From Plasmodiophora brassicae (Eukaryota; Endomyxa; Phytomyxea; Plasmodiophorida; Plasmodiophoridae), in assembly GCA_039704465.1 (NCBI GenBank), contig JASFAU010000007.1, positions 372,001 through 436,000 of the forward strand: a stretch of 64,000 bases of DNA, read 5' to 3'. Below the pieces are notes generated by a model, which did not search any database, was not told where the DNA came from, and worked only from the letters and a program-made list of their open reading frames with translations. A program made the position numbers and the translations under genes. Shown piece after piece: positions 10,353 to 22,400 of this stretch; the stretch's first letter is position 1, and the number at the start of each line of letters is the position of its first letter.

Positions 10353-12209
10353 ATGAAGATGGACGTGGACGGCGAGGAGCCGGGCGTGCCGGGTCTGTCG
10401 CGGCTCATCGAGATTGTCGATGAGCTGAAGCGGTGCGCGGTGTCGGCCGTGTCGCTGGGCGCCGTCGGCGATCTCGACCTGGATGAGCGATGCTGGCACC
10501 TGCGGATGCTGCTCGCCGAGCTCAAGCAGGTCAACCGCGAGGTCAACGTCCACATGGAGGAATTGACGAATTCGACGTCCAAGAAGAAGGTGTCGCTGGA
10601 TGCGGCCACGTTGAACTACCAGAGCCTGCTGCGTGAGAAGGCGTACGTTCTGAAGGAAACGGCCATCTGCAAGGAGTTCGCCCACACCCGTCCAGACGTC
10701 GTCCTTGTCGGCCGCGACGAATTTATGCGATCCGCCCCAGCGCATCTCAAGGAGCCCGACATTGTCGGCGACGAACACCGTCTGCATATCGCCCGTCTCA
10801 TGTTCGAGAAGCAGCAACGAGCTGAACTTGTCGAGCGTTTGAAGGCGATGAACGCCCAGAAGCAGAGGCTGATCGCGTCGAACCGCGAGAAGCGCGCGTT
10901 CCTCGATTCGATTAGCGACCATCTCGCCAACGTATTCGCTTCATGCGTGCCGCTCAAAGCTCGCCTCGGCCTGTCGGACGCGTTTTCAGTCCCATCCCCC
11001 GAGGTACGCCCTGACGTCAAAGCCGTCGTGCTCTGTGCCTGACGAGTGACTCGATCAGGTCATGCATCTACCCGACCCATTGCGGATGCTGTATATGTCG
11101 CTGGCGTCGTACAAAGTCGTCTTCAACGATCAGCTTGTCGCTGTTCACGTCAACGAGAAGCGCCGTGAAACGTTCGTTGTCAAAGGGGGAAACGGCAAGG
11201 AGGAGGTGGAATGCACGTGGGCACCCAATTCCGTTGTCCTGTCCGTTCAAGCATCGAGTAAGCTTCCAGGTGGGTTGGTTGTCGGTATAGAGACGGGACC
11301 TGGATTGAACTGTGATCAGGAGTCGACATCGTGTTCTCGTTGCTGACCCCTGGGCCTGTTGCCTTTGTCCAATCTTCAAGCGACACTCTACAGCTGCTGT
11401 CTGGATTGTTCCCGTCTGATGACGGCGAGTGTATGCCGTGCGGGATTGCAAGCGTCCTGTGCTCGTCCATGTACGCATACCGCCTCACCTATGTCCTGGC
11501 TGGTACTGACTGCATCTGCAGAGACTCTGCTAAACTCGGGCGACCTTTCCGATGGGCGCAACGTCTCTGTGGGCTTCATTTCGTGGCTGGCACTGAATCG
11601 GCCCAGGACGATGGAGTCACCGTCCGCCGTTTCATATCGTTGTTGCGTGAACAAATCGTGTCGCAAGCGGCGCTCATCGAGCAGATCGCACAGATCCAGA
11701 AGTGCAAGAATTCGATCCCACTCCCACCCGGCATTGCTGCCCGGTACTGTTTGCGACCGCGTTCATCACTGCTGTCGTTATCAACCAAGCCGGGTCACAC
11801 CCGTTCGCTAACGGCTGTATTCAGCCTGGATTCCCAGATTACGATGACGGCGCAGATTGCGGTGGCTGGTGATCATCCACGGTCGGCACCGCGAGTGTCG
11901 GTCTCCATAGACGTGGATCAAGACCCGTATCGTGAATCAGAATTCCTTGCGGCATCACGACTAATCGAGCACGAGGTCAGCGACTGCGGTGGCATGGCCG
12001 GCGAAGAGGCCTACCAGCGCGTGCTGCTTCCCGCCGTCCTGCGGCAGCTCCAGATGTGCTTTGACATTGCCTGCATTGCCATCGTCCCCGAGCTGTGCGG
12101 CATGGGAGACGAGAAGGTGTTTGTCCGCGCCAGAAGGGGCCGTGATCGACGCCTACCGTTCGTGTACGACCCAGACCTGACCTGCTTCCGGCATCGGTTC
12201 CTGGAATGA
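10353..12209 (+). CDS. THOC5: THO complex subunit 5 (THOC5/FMIP-like), mRNA export
   Basis: THOC5 couples transcription and mRNA export within the THO/TREX complex in the nucleus. Supporting features: N-terminal helical region with LRMLLAELKQVNREVN, LLREKAYVLKETAICKEF, the VVLVGRDEFMRSAP phrase (family: DLVxxxEFLxxAP), a DxHxxxxxRLxFExxQR-type block (DEHRLHIARLMFEKQQRAEL), PDPLRMLYMSLASYK, and the C-terminal RGRDRRLPFVYD...FRHR. Exons: 10353-11003, 11059-11257 and 11320-12209. A further 57-bp stop-free candidate intron lies near 11468-11524. The ATG at 10353 is followed by Asp/Glu-rich residues; the second ATG (10359) is also possible. Function is taken from the family. The AK7-like gene starts ~150 bp downstream on the same strand. 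Confidence 0.82.
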
Positions 12210-12356
12210 AGTATAATCGTCACTGAACTCATCGCGACGTTGCCGTCACCCTGGTAGATGACGGATTGCCCACGTGCAGCATTCTGGCCTGGCCACCCGT
12301 CTCAGGAGTCGAGGCGTACCCATTAGTACGTAAACAGGCGATCGACGTCGTCCAGG

Positions 12357-14514
12357 ATGGCGGAATCGATGCCGGTTTGGAAAGTCTTCATCCACGGTGC
12401 CCATGGGTACCTTGGGCGGCACCTTGTCGCCGCCATGGACGCCCGTCGACAGGCTTGGGACGGCGGCGCTGAACCGCCGGCCGTCGACGAGGAAGACCCG
12501 TCCACCGTCACACGACGCCTCGTCGTCCTGGACGCGGCACCCGACCAGACCTTGGAACAGAAGATCGCTTCAGCAGACGTCATCGTTGTCGACGTGTTCG
12601 AGTCGGTCGACGATGCCCTGGCCCTAATTAAGGCGGTTCGCTCGTTGAACTTCACGACGCCCAAGACGCTCATCTGCGTCTCCACGATCCTGACGTGGGC
12701 AGGTACGGCCCACGTGCCCGAACAGCGTTCTGTCTGCGATTAACGATTGGGTGGCAGGCGGCGCACCTGACCAGGAGATCAGCGAAGGGTCGTACCGCGC
12801 TCGCAATCCAGCCGCCGCCTTCGCCAGGCACAAGCTCGTGGAGACGCTCGCCATCAACTCGTCCCGAGAGTACCTGTCGACGTTCGTGCTGTGCGCTGGC
12901 GTTCTGTACGGCGACGGCGAGGAGCCATTGCACCCGGTGTTCCGACAAGCCTGGCTGTGCTCGCCGCCCGCCCTCCCAGTCGTCGGCGCCGGTACGAATG
13001 TGATCCCAACGATCCACGTCGCCGACCTGGCGAAGCTGTTCGTGCGCCTCGCTGAGCGCCCACCGGTGGCCGCACCCAGCAACTTCATCGTTGCTGTGGA
13101 TAAGGCTCGCGACACGCAGCAGGCCATTGTCGCTGCGATCTCGAACGCGCTTGGCACGGGGCAGACCGCGCCGCTTGACGTTGGCGCTGCCGCGCTTGAC
13201 GATACCCGTCCCGATGCCGCTGAGCGCCTTGCAATCATGACGAGCCAGGTCCTTGTGAAACGCGAGGCGTCCTGGGTGGCCTCGTTCGAGGACCTGGAGT
13301 GGCGATCGGAGCTTGGCCTCGTTGCCAACGTGCAGTCGATCATCGACGAATTCGTCCAGGCACGTGCGTTGCGCCCTATCCGGCTCGCGATCTGCGGCCC
13401 ACCCGGCAGCGCCAAGTCCACCGTTGCCAAACGCGTCGCCGACCTGCTGTACCTGCCGCTGATCAACATTCGCGACGTGATGGCGCGCGCCAAAGAACGC
13501 ATGGGCGCCGAGCTCGTCGTTGGCAAGGATGGCAAGGCTGCGCTGCCGGTCGCCGCTGGGATCGTTCGCCAGGAACTCGTTCGCAACGAGGTTCGCAACA
13601 AGGGCTACGTACTGGACGGGTACCCTCGCAGCGCGGAGGAAGCCGTCGCGTTATTCGAGGGCGACTCGAAGCCAGCCGAAGGCGACGATGCGGACAAGGC
13701 GGAAGAGGCTGATGATGAACAGGCAGCGGCGAAGAAGCCGAAAATCGCCATCATGCCTGAACGGGTGATCTGCATGGTCGCGACGGAACAGGCGGCGATG
13801 GCGCGCGTGAAGGAGAACATCGGGACGGCGATCGCCGGGCACAGCGATGAGAAAGGACAGGCCAGGCGTTGGGCGGCCTGGACCAAGGCGGGGCTTGGCG
13901 GAGACAATGGACCCAGGAAATACTACACCGACAAGGGCATCGATGTCTATGACCTAGACGGGGGCGCCTCGCGCACAACAACCGACGAGACCCTTCTTCT
14001 GTATGTCCAGGGCGGGGCTCCTTTCTTCAACTACCATCCCACCGAAGAGGAGGTACGTTGGTCGAGAGGGTATACAGTTGAACAGCTGAAGCTGATTGCC
14101 CCGGTAGATTGCTGAGCGAGATCGCCTGGCCAAAGAGGCGGAGGAGAAAGCGCGACTCGAGGAGGAGGCACGCGAACGTGAACGCAGGGAGCAAGCAGAA
14201 CAGGAAGCGAAACGTCGCGCGCAGAAGGTCAGCACCAGGTGTCGGGTACCATGTTGCGCGTTCTGATGACGGCACAGGAAGCCGAGTACGCGGCACAGAT
14301 GGCCGAACTGGCGATTAAGGAGAGGCAGGCCGTGGAAGAGCGCGCCCGACCTCTACGTGACTATCTCAATGAGAAAGTCCTGCCGTACGTGACGGAAGGC
14401 CTGTACGAGATGGCCAAGGTCCAGCCGGAAGACCCGGTGGACTTCCTGGCCGAATACCTGTTCCGCTGCAGTACGAACCGTGCTGCTCAGGTGCAATCGA
14501 CGACGCCTTCGTGA
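12357..14514 (+). CDS. AK7: AK7-like protein: NAD(P)-fold + adenylate kinase + Dpy-30 motif
   Basis: Nucleoside monophosphate kinase of the ciliary AK7 type. Four exons: 12357-12702, 12758-14052, 14108-14227 and 14278-14514, ~665 aa. The N-terminal domain is an extended-SDR/Rossmann fold (VFIHGAHGYLGRHLV, residues ~9-23; later TNVIPTIHVADLAKLF). The kinase domain has the P-loop GPPGSAKST and VLDGYPRSAEEA, the conserved lid-side motif. A Glu/Arg-rich helix (KEAEEKARLEEEARER) leads to a C-terminal Dpy-30 motif (YLNEKVLPYVTEGLYEM ... PEDPVDFLAEYLF). This order matches metazoan AK7, a protein of motile cilia, and implies the organism makes flagella. The Dpy-30 tail is a known docking helix bundle for anchored complexes. 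Confidence 0.88.
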
Positions 14515-14595
14515 CCTCAACTGTCATCAACGACCATCAGCACGCCCAGGGCTGCGGGTCAGCACAATGCTTTATACATAAAGACGGTCTTACAA

Positions 14596-16315
14596 TTACA
14601 TCCATGGCCGGATGAGGCGTGACACGAAACGAATGGTTCTGCTTAGAGACCTACCTGGCCGGCGAAACGTATCGTTGGTGACCTTATGAGTATACTGGGT
14701 GGTACTCCGTTGGCACTCGTTATGCATTCGCTGACGCAGGTCCTGATTGTTGGTCGCAATACATAGCTGGGCTTCTAGGTCTCTATAGACGGACCGATGG
14801 CCGAAGTTGGAGCTTCCGATCACGGTCAGTGCAGGAGGGGCCGTCGGCGATGGATGCAACCACAACCCTTTCTGGTGGTATGTCCAACCCGTCCGCTCGT
14901 ATTCAAATATCTCACACTTGTTGGGAGGCATGCGGGACAGCAACTCGTTGACGACGACGGCGTATGCATCCGGGATGAAACGGGAGACACCGGCAGCACC
15001 GTAAAACCCATTTGCCATTGGCGACGCCGTCACAAGCGAGACCGTTCCTGGGCCAGCCAATCAGATTCGTGCAGAAGGACACAGCAGAAGCGCACCGCAC
15101 CTGGGAAGTTCGCAAGCATTTCCTGGAAGTCAGGCGTCAGGTTCAGGTAGCCCGACGCCAGAGTAAGATGGTGCATCCCGTCCGACGGCGACAGATTTCC
15201 GGACACGATCTGCGTCAGCAATTCGTGATCGAGTCGCACGCCAGCGACATCCAGCTGGATAGTCGGGAAGACCCACGTGTCCGTCGGACCCTGCAGGGCA
15301 CTCAGACGTACGGTTAACCGGTCAGGCATCTGGCATATTTACCATGCTGCCCTCGTCCCGCTTTGCGCTGGTGCGCTTGTCGGACTGTACGTCGATGGTG
15401 GACGGGGGTTCCAGTGGACGACTGAGCGACAGCCCGTCGTGTTGCAGACGATGCGACCAGCGGGCGAACCGGGCCACCAGGTCATGCGAGAAATCGGCCA
15501 GCGCAGAGTCACGAATAACGTAGTATCGATCTTGCCGGTTGACGAAGTAGTCATTGGACAGGTTGGCGCCGCTGATAATAACAGTGTCGTCGAAGACGTA
15601 TAACTTCGCGTGTTGTACGCCAACCAGCTCTTTCCATCGCGGCCATCGGACGACAGTAGCGTGTATCCATCCCCACTGAGGGACTCGGAACAGGTGCACT
15701 TTGAACTGGGCTGGGAAACACGTCGCCAATTTGGACAGCACCGACACTGAGCACTCCCCTTGCCGGTCGCGACGTTGGCCACGATGGTAATCCAGGACGA
15801 CGTTGACAGACAGGTCGCCATGGTTGGATACCACCTTCTGCAACGACTCGGCCTATTGCGGTGAGCAACCCAACGTTACTTGACCGACCGGTGGGCCAGG
15901 ATTATCCATATTCGTCATACCAGTCTTCTTTCCAATGAACCCGTCCCGAGGTACAGCGACGACAGCGATATTCGAGATCGACTGGACGCTACCGATTGCT
16001 GGGCAAACGGTAAGCTTCGAACCCAGGCCACACGCATCCGTCACTGACCAGCAGCCGCTCGTAGAAGTCGGCCGGCGAATCCAGAATCTCAATGCGCCCC
16101 GCCCTGACTGGGAACCCCTCCCCGGCGAGTCGCCGGATCTCGCCCACGATGCCGTGCATGCGTCTACCCCGATGCGACCCGGCAGCTGGTCGCCATCTGA
16201 CGACCATCGGCACTCGGGAGGTCCCCACAGTACAACACACTGCAGTTCGGGTGACCGCGCCCAGTCGCAGTTTTTCGACAGCGCCGCTGTTGGGGGCCGC
16301 CACCGCCACCTGCAA
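14596..16315 (-). CDS. PGS1: Phosphatidylglycerophosphate synthase PGS1 (PLD-like, mitochondrial)
   Basis: Makes phosphatidylglycerophosphate from CDP-diacylglycerol and glycerol-3-phosphate, the committed step to cardiolipin. Exons: 16049-16315 (start uncertain), 15921-15998, 15343-15852, 15101-15290 and 14596-15047, with introns of 50-68 bp. N-terminal GRIEILDSPADFYERLL joins RISLSSLYLGTGSLERRL. The first PLD site is HAKLYVFDDTVIISGANLS followed by DYFVNRQDRY. The second is YHQKGLWLHP with GSSNFGHRSVYRDLEAQL. Both HxK motifs are intact, so the enzyme should be active. The C-terminus (TFRRPGRSLSRTIRFVSRLI) matches family length. The ATG at 16315 opens a leader with basic and hydroxylated residues that could serve mitochondrial import, but an upstream exon is not excluded. 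Confidence 0.9.
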
Positions 16316-16521
16316 ATTGTACTATACGGACCGCAGGAGTGATCCGAACGCCAGTCCATTCCAGGCTGTGTGGTACGGTGGCGGGCTGCCTCTGGACCAC
16401 GAGCAAGCACAGCCCGCTGCAGACGTGGCTGCACTCATGCTAACAGCGTGAGCAGCCGCGGATCCATGCAGGGAGCATTACGGCGCTACCCAGACACGGG
16501 AACTCTGCGATGAACAATGAC

Positions 16522-18466
16522 TCAAAGCGCGGGTATGAATTTCTGGGAATCTTCCCGGGTATGCTTTCGCAGTGGCCGGAAATGCATGGCAATGGCAATG
16601 AAGGGGATGTTGATGATGACGCCGGTGATAACCACGAAGGGGCTTGACACGAGCATTGTAGCGAGCGTGGCGATGACCACGACGCCCTTGGAAAGGGTCA
16701 TGGCCCACGCCCCAAGCATTCCGCCGGGTACAGAGAACGGACGCAGGGTGTCCGGTTCACTATACCGAAGGGTAATAAACGCTGCAAATTCAAGCAGAAG
16801 CGATATACTGTCCACATCGTGCCTTAGTCGTCAAACCCGTAAATGAGGCGCGCTTGTAACTTAATACCAGTTAAAGAGCATTGTCAACTGGATGAGGCGT
16901 GTCAAATCAAACTGGACCAGGAAGCACATAATGATACACTGGGCCACTAAGGCGTTCGCTGGTGTCCCGAAGCGTGTAGAAACGTGGCCGAGCCATTCCG
17001 GCAAGATGCGGCATCTGGCAACCATCACTTAATCTATCGCACCGCCGTACGACATCACTGACGAACCTGGTCGGCGATGATCGCGCCATAGCGCATACCA
17101 CTTGACTGTTGGCCGCGAGCCCTGCGGTGCAAAGACCAAGATTCGCGAGCACTGCCGATGCCATAATCGTCGTACCGACCCTGCCCAAGGCCCGGGGTGA
17201 ATCGACGATGGGGGAAATCGGAACAAGGCCAGGCGTACCATGGCGCGGCGCGGGAAGCAGACAGGAAGAAACCGTTGCCATCGGACCACAATGAAGGATC
17301 CGGCATCAGTGCAAATCCAACAACGATGGGGATTGCATAGCTGACCGTAGTGATAATCACAGCCAACGCTATTCCTATCTTCGCTTACTACCAACGTCAG
17401 CTAGCATACCCCCCTCAGTCGCGGCCGATCATTACCGGTAGGGACCGGTGCGGATCCACGACTTCGCCAGCAATAACGGCGACCGAATCCCAACCTGTCA
17501 GGCGGTACGTCAGCCGAGGCAGAGTGGAGTAGGGCATAGTGTACCTGTGGATGCCCAGAGGAGCACCGAGAAGAGAACGCCCCAGTCTATGGACTCTGGC
17601 AGCAATAGCCATTGTCTCCAGCTGAACCCAGTCGGCTGTCGTAAGAGTCGGTACCCAGCAAATCCACAAACGAGAACATGTGTGGTCGCACGGCGTATGG
17701 GACCTCGGCCAGGAACACGGTCAGTATGCCAACCATCAGGAAGGCGGAAAAATCAGCGACGACATCGAGCCCAGCAATGTTGACACCGGACAGCGCTATC
17801 AGAACAGCTGCTCGAACGATTCTGGCCAGCACATCTGACGGCTGCCACGGCATGTACGCGAGTAATACATTCGCTGTACAATCACGGGAGGGCATCAGTG
17901 CTGTTGCAGGCAGCACACAGGGACCACGGTCGTACGATATATGCATTTGTCCACTAGCCCAGAGCACAGCGAGTTCAGCGCGTTTACGATGCCGAGTGTC
18001 TGTCCGAGGCCACGAAACACCCATACAAGCTGACCGCCGTTCTCAGGCATCATCGTCGCCAGTTCGGCAGTCATCAGCGCCTGCGGGACTGTCCATACGA
18101 TTGGCAGAACAACGAGCCTAGACAACGTCGTCAGATAGTACCGATCCCCCAACCTTCGCTGTACCGCACCCGATCAGCGTCAACCCTGCACCGCCAGCAT
18201 AAACTGTTGCCGCACGAGGTTCAGTCCAGAAGCACCAACCACAACGAGTGTTCTTCCCTACCAGCCGGTTCCAAACCGAATGGGCCACCGCATGTCAGGA
18301 AGAACGCCAGCGCCACGAACCGCGAGAGCGTTATAGTGCGGCGTCGCACAGGCGACACGTGCCCACCCTTCAACCGGTCCGAACTGTCGCCTCCGAGCAA
18401 CCCTAGCATGACGCCCCGATCCGGTGACTGGTCATCGCTGTTGGCGCTACAGGCCCGGCGCATCAT
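16522..18466 (-). CDS. APC-superfamily amino acid / polyamine permease
   Basis: Multi-exon gene (about ten exons). Exon 1 ends at 18262 and includes RRTITLSRFVALAFFLTCGGPFGLE, the first membrane helix with the GGPFG-type unwound motif of LAT/polyamine-uptake transporters. Exon 2 (18170-18203) and exon 3 (from 18117) join to give TLIGLVVLPIVWTVPQALMTAEL and MMPENGGQLVWVFRGLG, matching the family's PxALxxAEL and PENGGxxxWV motifs. Later blocks: VLIALSGVNIAGLDVVADFS, RLTGWDSVAVIAGEVVDPHR, YAIPIVVGFAL and a C-terminal IATLATMLVSSPFVVITGVI. It ends KFIPAL at 16522. ATG 18466 is the first usable start. Substrate cannot be read from sequence; polyamines or amino acids are the family range. Confidence 0.78.
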
Positions 18467-18556
18467 CACGCGCGCTGTAGACGTCCTCCAGAATCAATCG
18501 GGACGCGGCCTCGACGCGCCCAGGAGGTGGAAACGAAAGGGCCACCTACGCCGTCG

Positions 18557-18682
18557 GACTGCAGTTCCACTCACGCGCAGGTGGTCAAGCTGCAGCTCCA
18601 CTCATGGCGTCGTCGAACTGCAGCTCCACTCACGCGGCCGAACTGCAGCTCCACGCACACGGTCGAACTGCACGTTCCCCTC
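18557..18682 (+). repeat. Imperfect ~25-30 bp direct repeats abutting the RecQ start
   Basis: Five degraded units with core ACTGCAGCTCCACTCACGCG recur at about 18557, 18589, 18617, 18641 and 18666, ending only ~20 bp before the RecQ ATG. Each core holds the palindrome CTGCAG. They could be promoter or 5'-UTR elements; no known motif is claimed. Confidence 0.6.
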
Positions 18683-18703
18683 AATTGTTGGATTGTCCGG
18701 GGA

Positions 18704-20957
18704 ATGATGGCGGCGGGTTGGGACGAGGCGCGCGTGCGATCGCTACTGTCGTCGACGTTCGGCGTGGCGGCGCTGCGCCCGGACCAGGAGCGGGCTCTGC
18801 AGGCGATCGCGGCCGGGCGCGACGTGTTCCTGAGCCTGCCGACGGGCGGCGGCAAATCGCTTTGCTTTCAGTTGCCGGCGCTGCTGTCCGATGACGTCGT
18901 CGTTACCGTCGTCGTGTCGCCTCTGCTTGCGCTGATGGGCAATCAGGTCGCGTTGCTGCGCTCTCGTGGCGTGTCGTGTGCAGCGCTGAACAGCACGTTA
19001 TCGTCCAAGGAGGCCCAGCAGGTGCGTTCAGCTTTGTCGACAGATAACCCGCCTCGTCTGTTGTACGTTACGCCCGAATCGCTGTTTACTCCTGCGCTTG
19101 GGCGAGTCCTTGATGGATTGTATCGACGCGGCCGCTTGCACCTGTTTGCAATCGACGAAGCACATTGTATATCCTCATGGGGCCACAGTTTTCGTCCATC
19201 GTATCGGGCGTTGTGTCAGATTCGAGAGCGGTGGCAGTCGGTTTCCATTCTGGCATGTACGGCAACGGCAACGCAGGCTGTACAGGATGACATTGTCACA
19301 CTTCTGTCCTTGCGTGATCCTGTCATCATTCGAGCAAGTTACAATCGTCCGAACCTGATGTATTCCGTTCGATACAAAGCAATGATGTCGAAGCCCCTAA
19401 AGGATGACGTTCTGGCGCTCGTCAAGGGGCGGGCTGGGTGCGGTGGGATTGTCTATTGCAGCACCCGCGCCCTGGTTGATGAGCTTTCTGTGCACCTTAT
19501 GATGGCCCGAGTGCCTGCTGGCGGGTATCATGCCGGAATGGCTCATTCCGACAGAGTTCGCATCCAAACGCAATGGGAGTCGGGTGATATCGACGTGGTG
19601 AGGGTCGGAACCCACATTTGCTGTAGAGATATAATTTCCTCTGCAGATCGTAGGGACCACAGCGTTCGGTATGGGGATTCACCGAGACGACGTCCGCTTC
19701 GTGGTTCATGTTGACATCCCGAAATCAATTGAAGACTACTATCAGGTTGGTCGTGTGCCGGCCTTGGATTACTGTCTGACTCATTTACGATAGGAGAGTG
19801 GTCGAGCTGGACGCGATGGCGAACCTGCCGATGTCGTTCTCTACTACTGTAAAGACGACGGGCGGCGCATGCAGTATCTCATTAGCGTCGAGGACCGCAA
19901 TGTGCCGGTTCATTCGTCACCCTCGGTGGACACTCGAGATCATCGAAGCGCAAGGCTAGACTCCATCATTCAGTACTGTGAAACTGCCTCCTGCCGACGC
20001 GCGAACCTTCTTCAATATTTCGGAGAGCGCTCTCCAGGAACCCGCCCGCAATGCTGCGACTACTGCAGGTCTCCAGCGATAGTGACATCCTCTCTTGAAC
20101 GTTGTATTTCAGAGTCTGTCTCGAAATCTTCCCGTCGCGACGTCTTGGCTTCTTTGTGGTTATTTCGACGTGCCGACGCCGTCGTCCCGGCGGATGACGG
20201 TATAGCTCTCGTTGAAGAACCCGTCTGGGCAGTTGAAGAGTATTCAGGTAGAGATAACAACCATGCATCTGTTCCGGCCAAGACATTCCGGTCCACAGCA
20301 GAAATGTTCGACGAGTTGGAGCAGGCCGAACAGTCAGCATTATCACGTCCATCCAAGAAGAAAAGGATGTCTGCTGATCTAACGTCATCCCAACGAGACT
20401 TGTGTCGGGACCAGATACGGCAAGCTCTGCAGATGAACGATATCGCTGCCGCCGTTTCGTTACCATCAGGTTTCGACGAAGAATCGGCTCGCCTTGAACA
20501 GCGAGCATTCGCCTCGAGTGCCGGTACGAAATCATCGTACATGGCGTTGATACGGGAACAAGTCGGTCGGATACGAAGGTTCTCTGCCGCCTTGATGCTG
20601 TTCTCGGATCAGGATATCGACGTGGTCCTGGTCCCCAACGTTGACATGCTTCAGTCGCGAATGCGCAGGATGGTGTCCGCTCTTCAATCAGCGGATGCCA
20701 GGGACATCGACCCTGCTGAGCTCGGTTGCATAACGGATGCATTGAAAACCTGTCCTATGGATATGGAGACACTTCGCCGTACAAAGATTGGTGTCGACTT
20801 GAACAACTTGCGGAAACTGTTGCTGAAGCGGAAAGGCGACCGGATGCCGAACGAACAGTCCCTACGAGATGTCGGTGACGTCCTATCGAGGTGGAAAGCT
20901 TTGCACCAGTCCTCGGTACAACACGGCCAAGGGAAAACCAGCCCTGAAGACCTGTGA
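18704..20957 (+). CDS. RecQ-family DNA helicase
   Basis: ATP-dependent 3'-5' DNA helicase for recombination and replication repair. Exons: 18704-19597, 19647-19745 and 19794-20957, 718 aa. Motif 0 ([17 protein letters not shown]), motif [16 protein letters not shown], Ia [71 protein letters not shown] and [13 protein letters not shown] are all intact. The RecQ zinc-binding region follows ([17 protein letters not shown] ... CCDYC). The C-terminal ~270 residues are Ser/Asp-rich with helices and show no clear HRDC domain, which resembles RECQ5-like enzymes more than BLM or WRN. That subfamily call is tentative. The repeat array immediately 5' may affect its transcription. Confidence 0.92.
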
Positions 20958-21206
20958 TGTGCATCGGCGATTATTTGTGTTATGTATACTTAAACAATAC
21001 AAGGCCCATCCCGATTCAGGGACAGCTACGTTCAGGGAGGAATGCATCCGGCCAGGAAGCGGTGGGCTCGCCGGGGGTTCTATGACGAGGTGGGTTAACA
21101 AAAATGGGGCTGTGACGAAAGGAGAAGAGTACAACGATGCTACATAGCTCTGCCATGACTCGACTATACCTCGTCGGAATAATTCAGCTGCGCGCTGATC
21201 CATCTA
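20958..21206. other. Short convergent intergenic space
   Basis: About 250 bp between the RecQ stop and the end of the minus-strand expansin-like copy. No features seen. Confidence 0.4.
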
Positions 21207-21909
21207 TTAAGGTGACGGGTGATTGGCCGACGACGTCGCTGGTGACGGAAAGATCTGAACCTCGCCCTCTTCGCTGGTGACACACTGGGACAGAACAAAG
21301 TCGTGCGTGGTTCCATCGGTGAACGTAAACTTGACCCTGGCGTCCGCCTTCATCTGACCGTTGACGGCGAACCAGGCCCCGCTTGAGCGCGTACCGGCGA
21401 TGCCACTGATGGAGACCTGGCGGGCCACCCGACCGGCCGTATTTATCACCATGATCTTGGTGTAGTAGATGATGCCGTTCCCTTGCGACAAGGCGCGCTT
21501 GTAACATACCGGATGGGGGACGTTCAACGGGTTCACCCCCGTCTTCTTGACGGTGCAGTACGTGATGCCAGGAGACTGACCGGTCGCCTTGTTCCAGGTG
21601 TCGCTAACGAGATCTGCCCCGCCCCCGAAGTTTTTTTGTCGATGCAACGATGGCGTTGACGGGTTGGCGTCCCTTGCAGGTGAACTCGAAGACCATGCCG
21701 CATGGCGAGTCGATGTTGCCCTGCTTGTAGATCAGGTTGCCCAGGCTCGGGTCGTCGCCCAGTGCGAAAGCGTCCTGCAATGTGTACCAATTGCTCTTGG
21801 GCAGGGAGCACCCACCGGGGTCCGTCTGCGATGCCCACATTGTCAGCTTGGCGTTCTGCTGTGCGGCTGCGGCACCGAGGATAATCACCAGGATCGCAAG
21901 CGGAAGCAT
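21207..21909 (-). pseudogene. Expansin-like protein, copy A, frameshifted at a T7/A7 tract
   Basis: Homologous throughout to copies B and C. It starts with the signal peptide MLPLAILVIILGAAAAQ (ATG 21909) and keeps the conserved phrases MWASQTDPGGCSLPK, LIYKQGNIDSPCG, FGGGADL, SPGITYC and GNGIIYYTKIMV. At 21631-21637 a run of seven T (A on the coding strand) adds four bases relative to the intact copies, shifting the frame between VAST and NFGGG. The downstream half is otherwise clean to its stop, so the lesion is recent, an assembly error, or read by slippage. Copies B and C lie 0.5 and 2.7 kb away in opposite orientation, an inverted tandem arrangement. Confidence 0.75.
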
Positions 21910-22400
21910 TTCGTTGGATGCACTTGTGGGGGATGCTAAATTCCAAATGACGGAACATGCTCCAGGGGCGTTCTGCTGAATCTGTTCACAATGCGAGCGA
22001 TGCACTGTGTGACGCATGGCCCTTGTGCTCGTTGCATTAGCCAGAAACAGCCGTGCGTCACGCCTCCTGCGCTCTGATCTGATCTGGCGGGCGTCCGCGT
22101 GAATATCGTATCCGGAAGCTCGCTACCAAGATTCCGACACGCATGAGTCACACTCTAGCGAGGATTTCTGGCGCAGAGGTGCATGGTGTGCACGCGTTGT
22201 GCACGCCATGACGTATGCGTGCGATCCAGGCAGATATCGCGGGCGAGATTCTCAGCACGTGAGTCACACTCAGAGGAGATACTCACTGCCGCTTGGAGGC
22301 GTGAGTCATTCTGCATGCAACCGTGCAACGTTGTCCGTCACCGTGTTCGTTCCTTGTTGCATCATTGCAATTCTAGAAGCCAACTGTGTGCGTCGAACGA

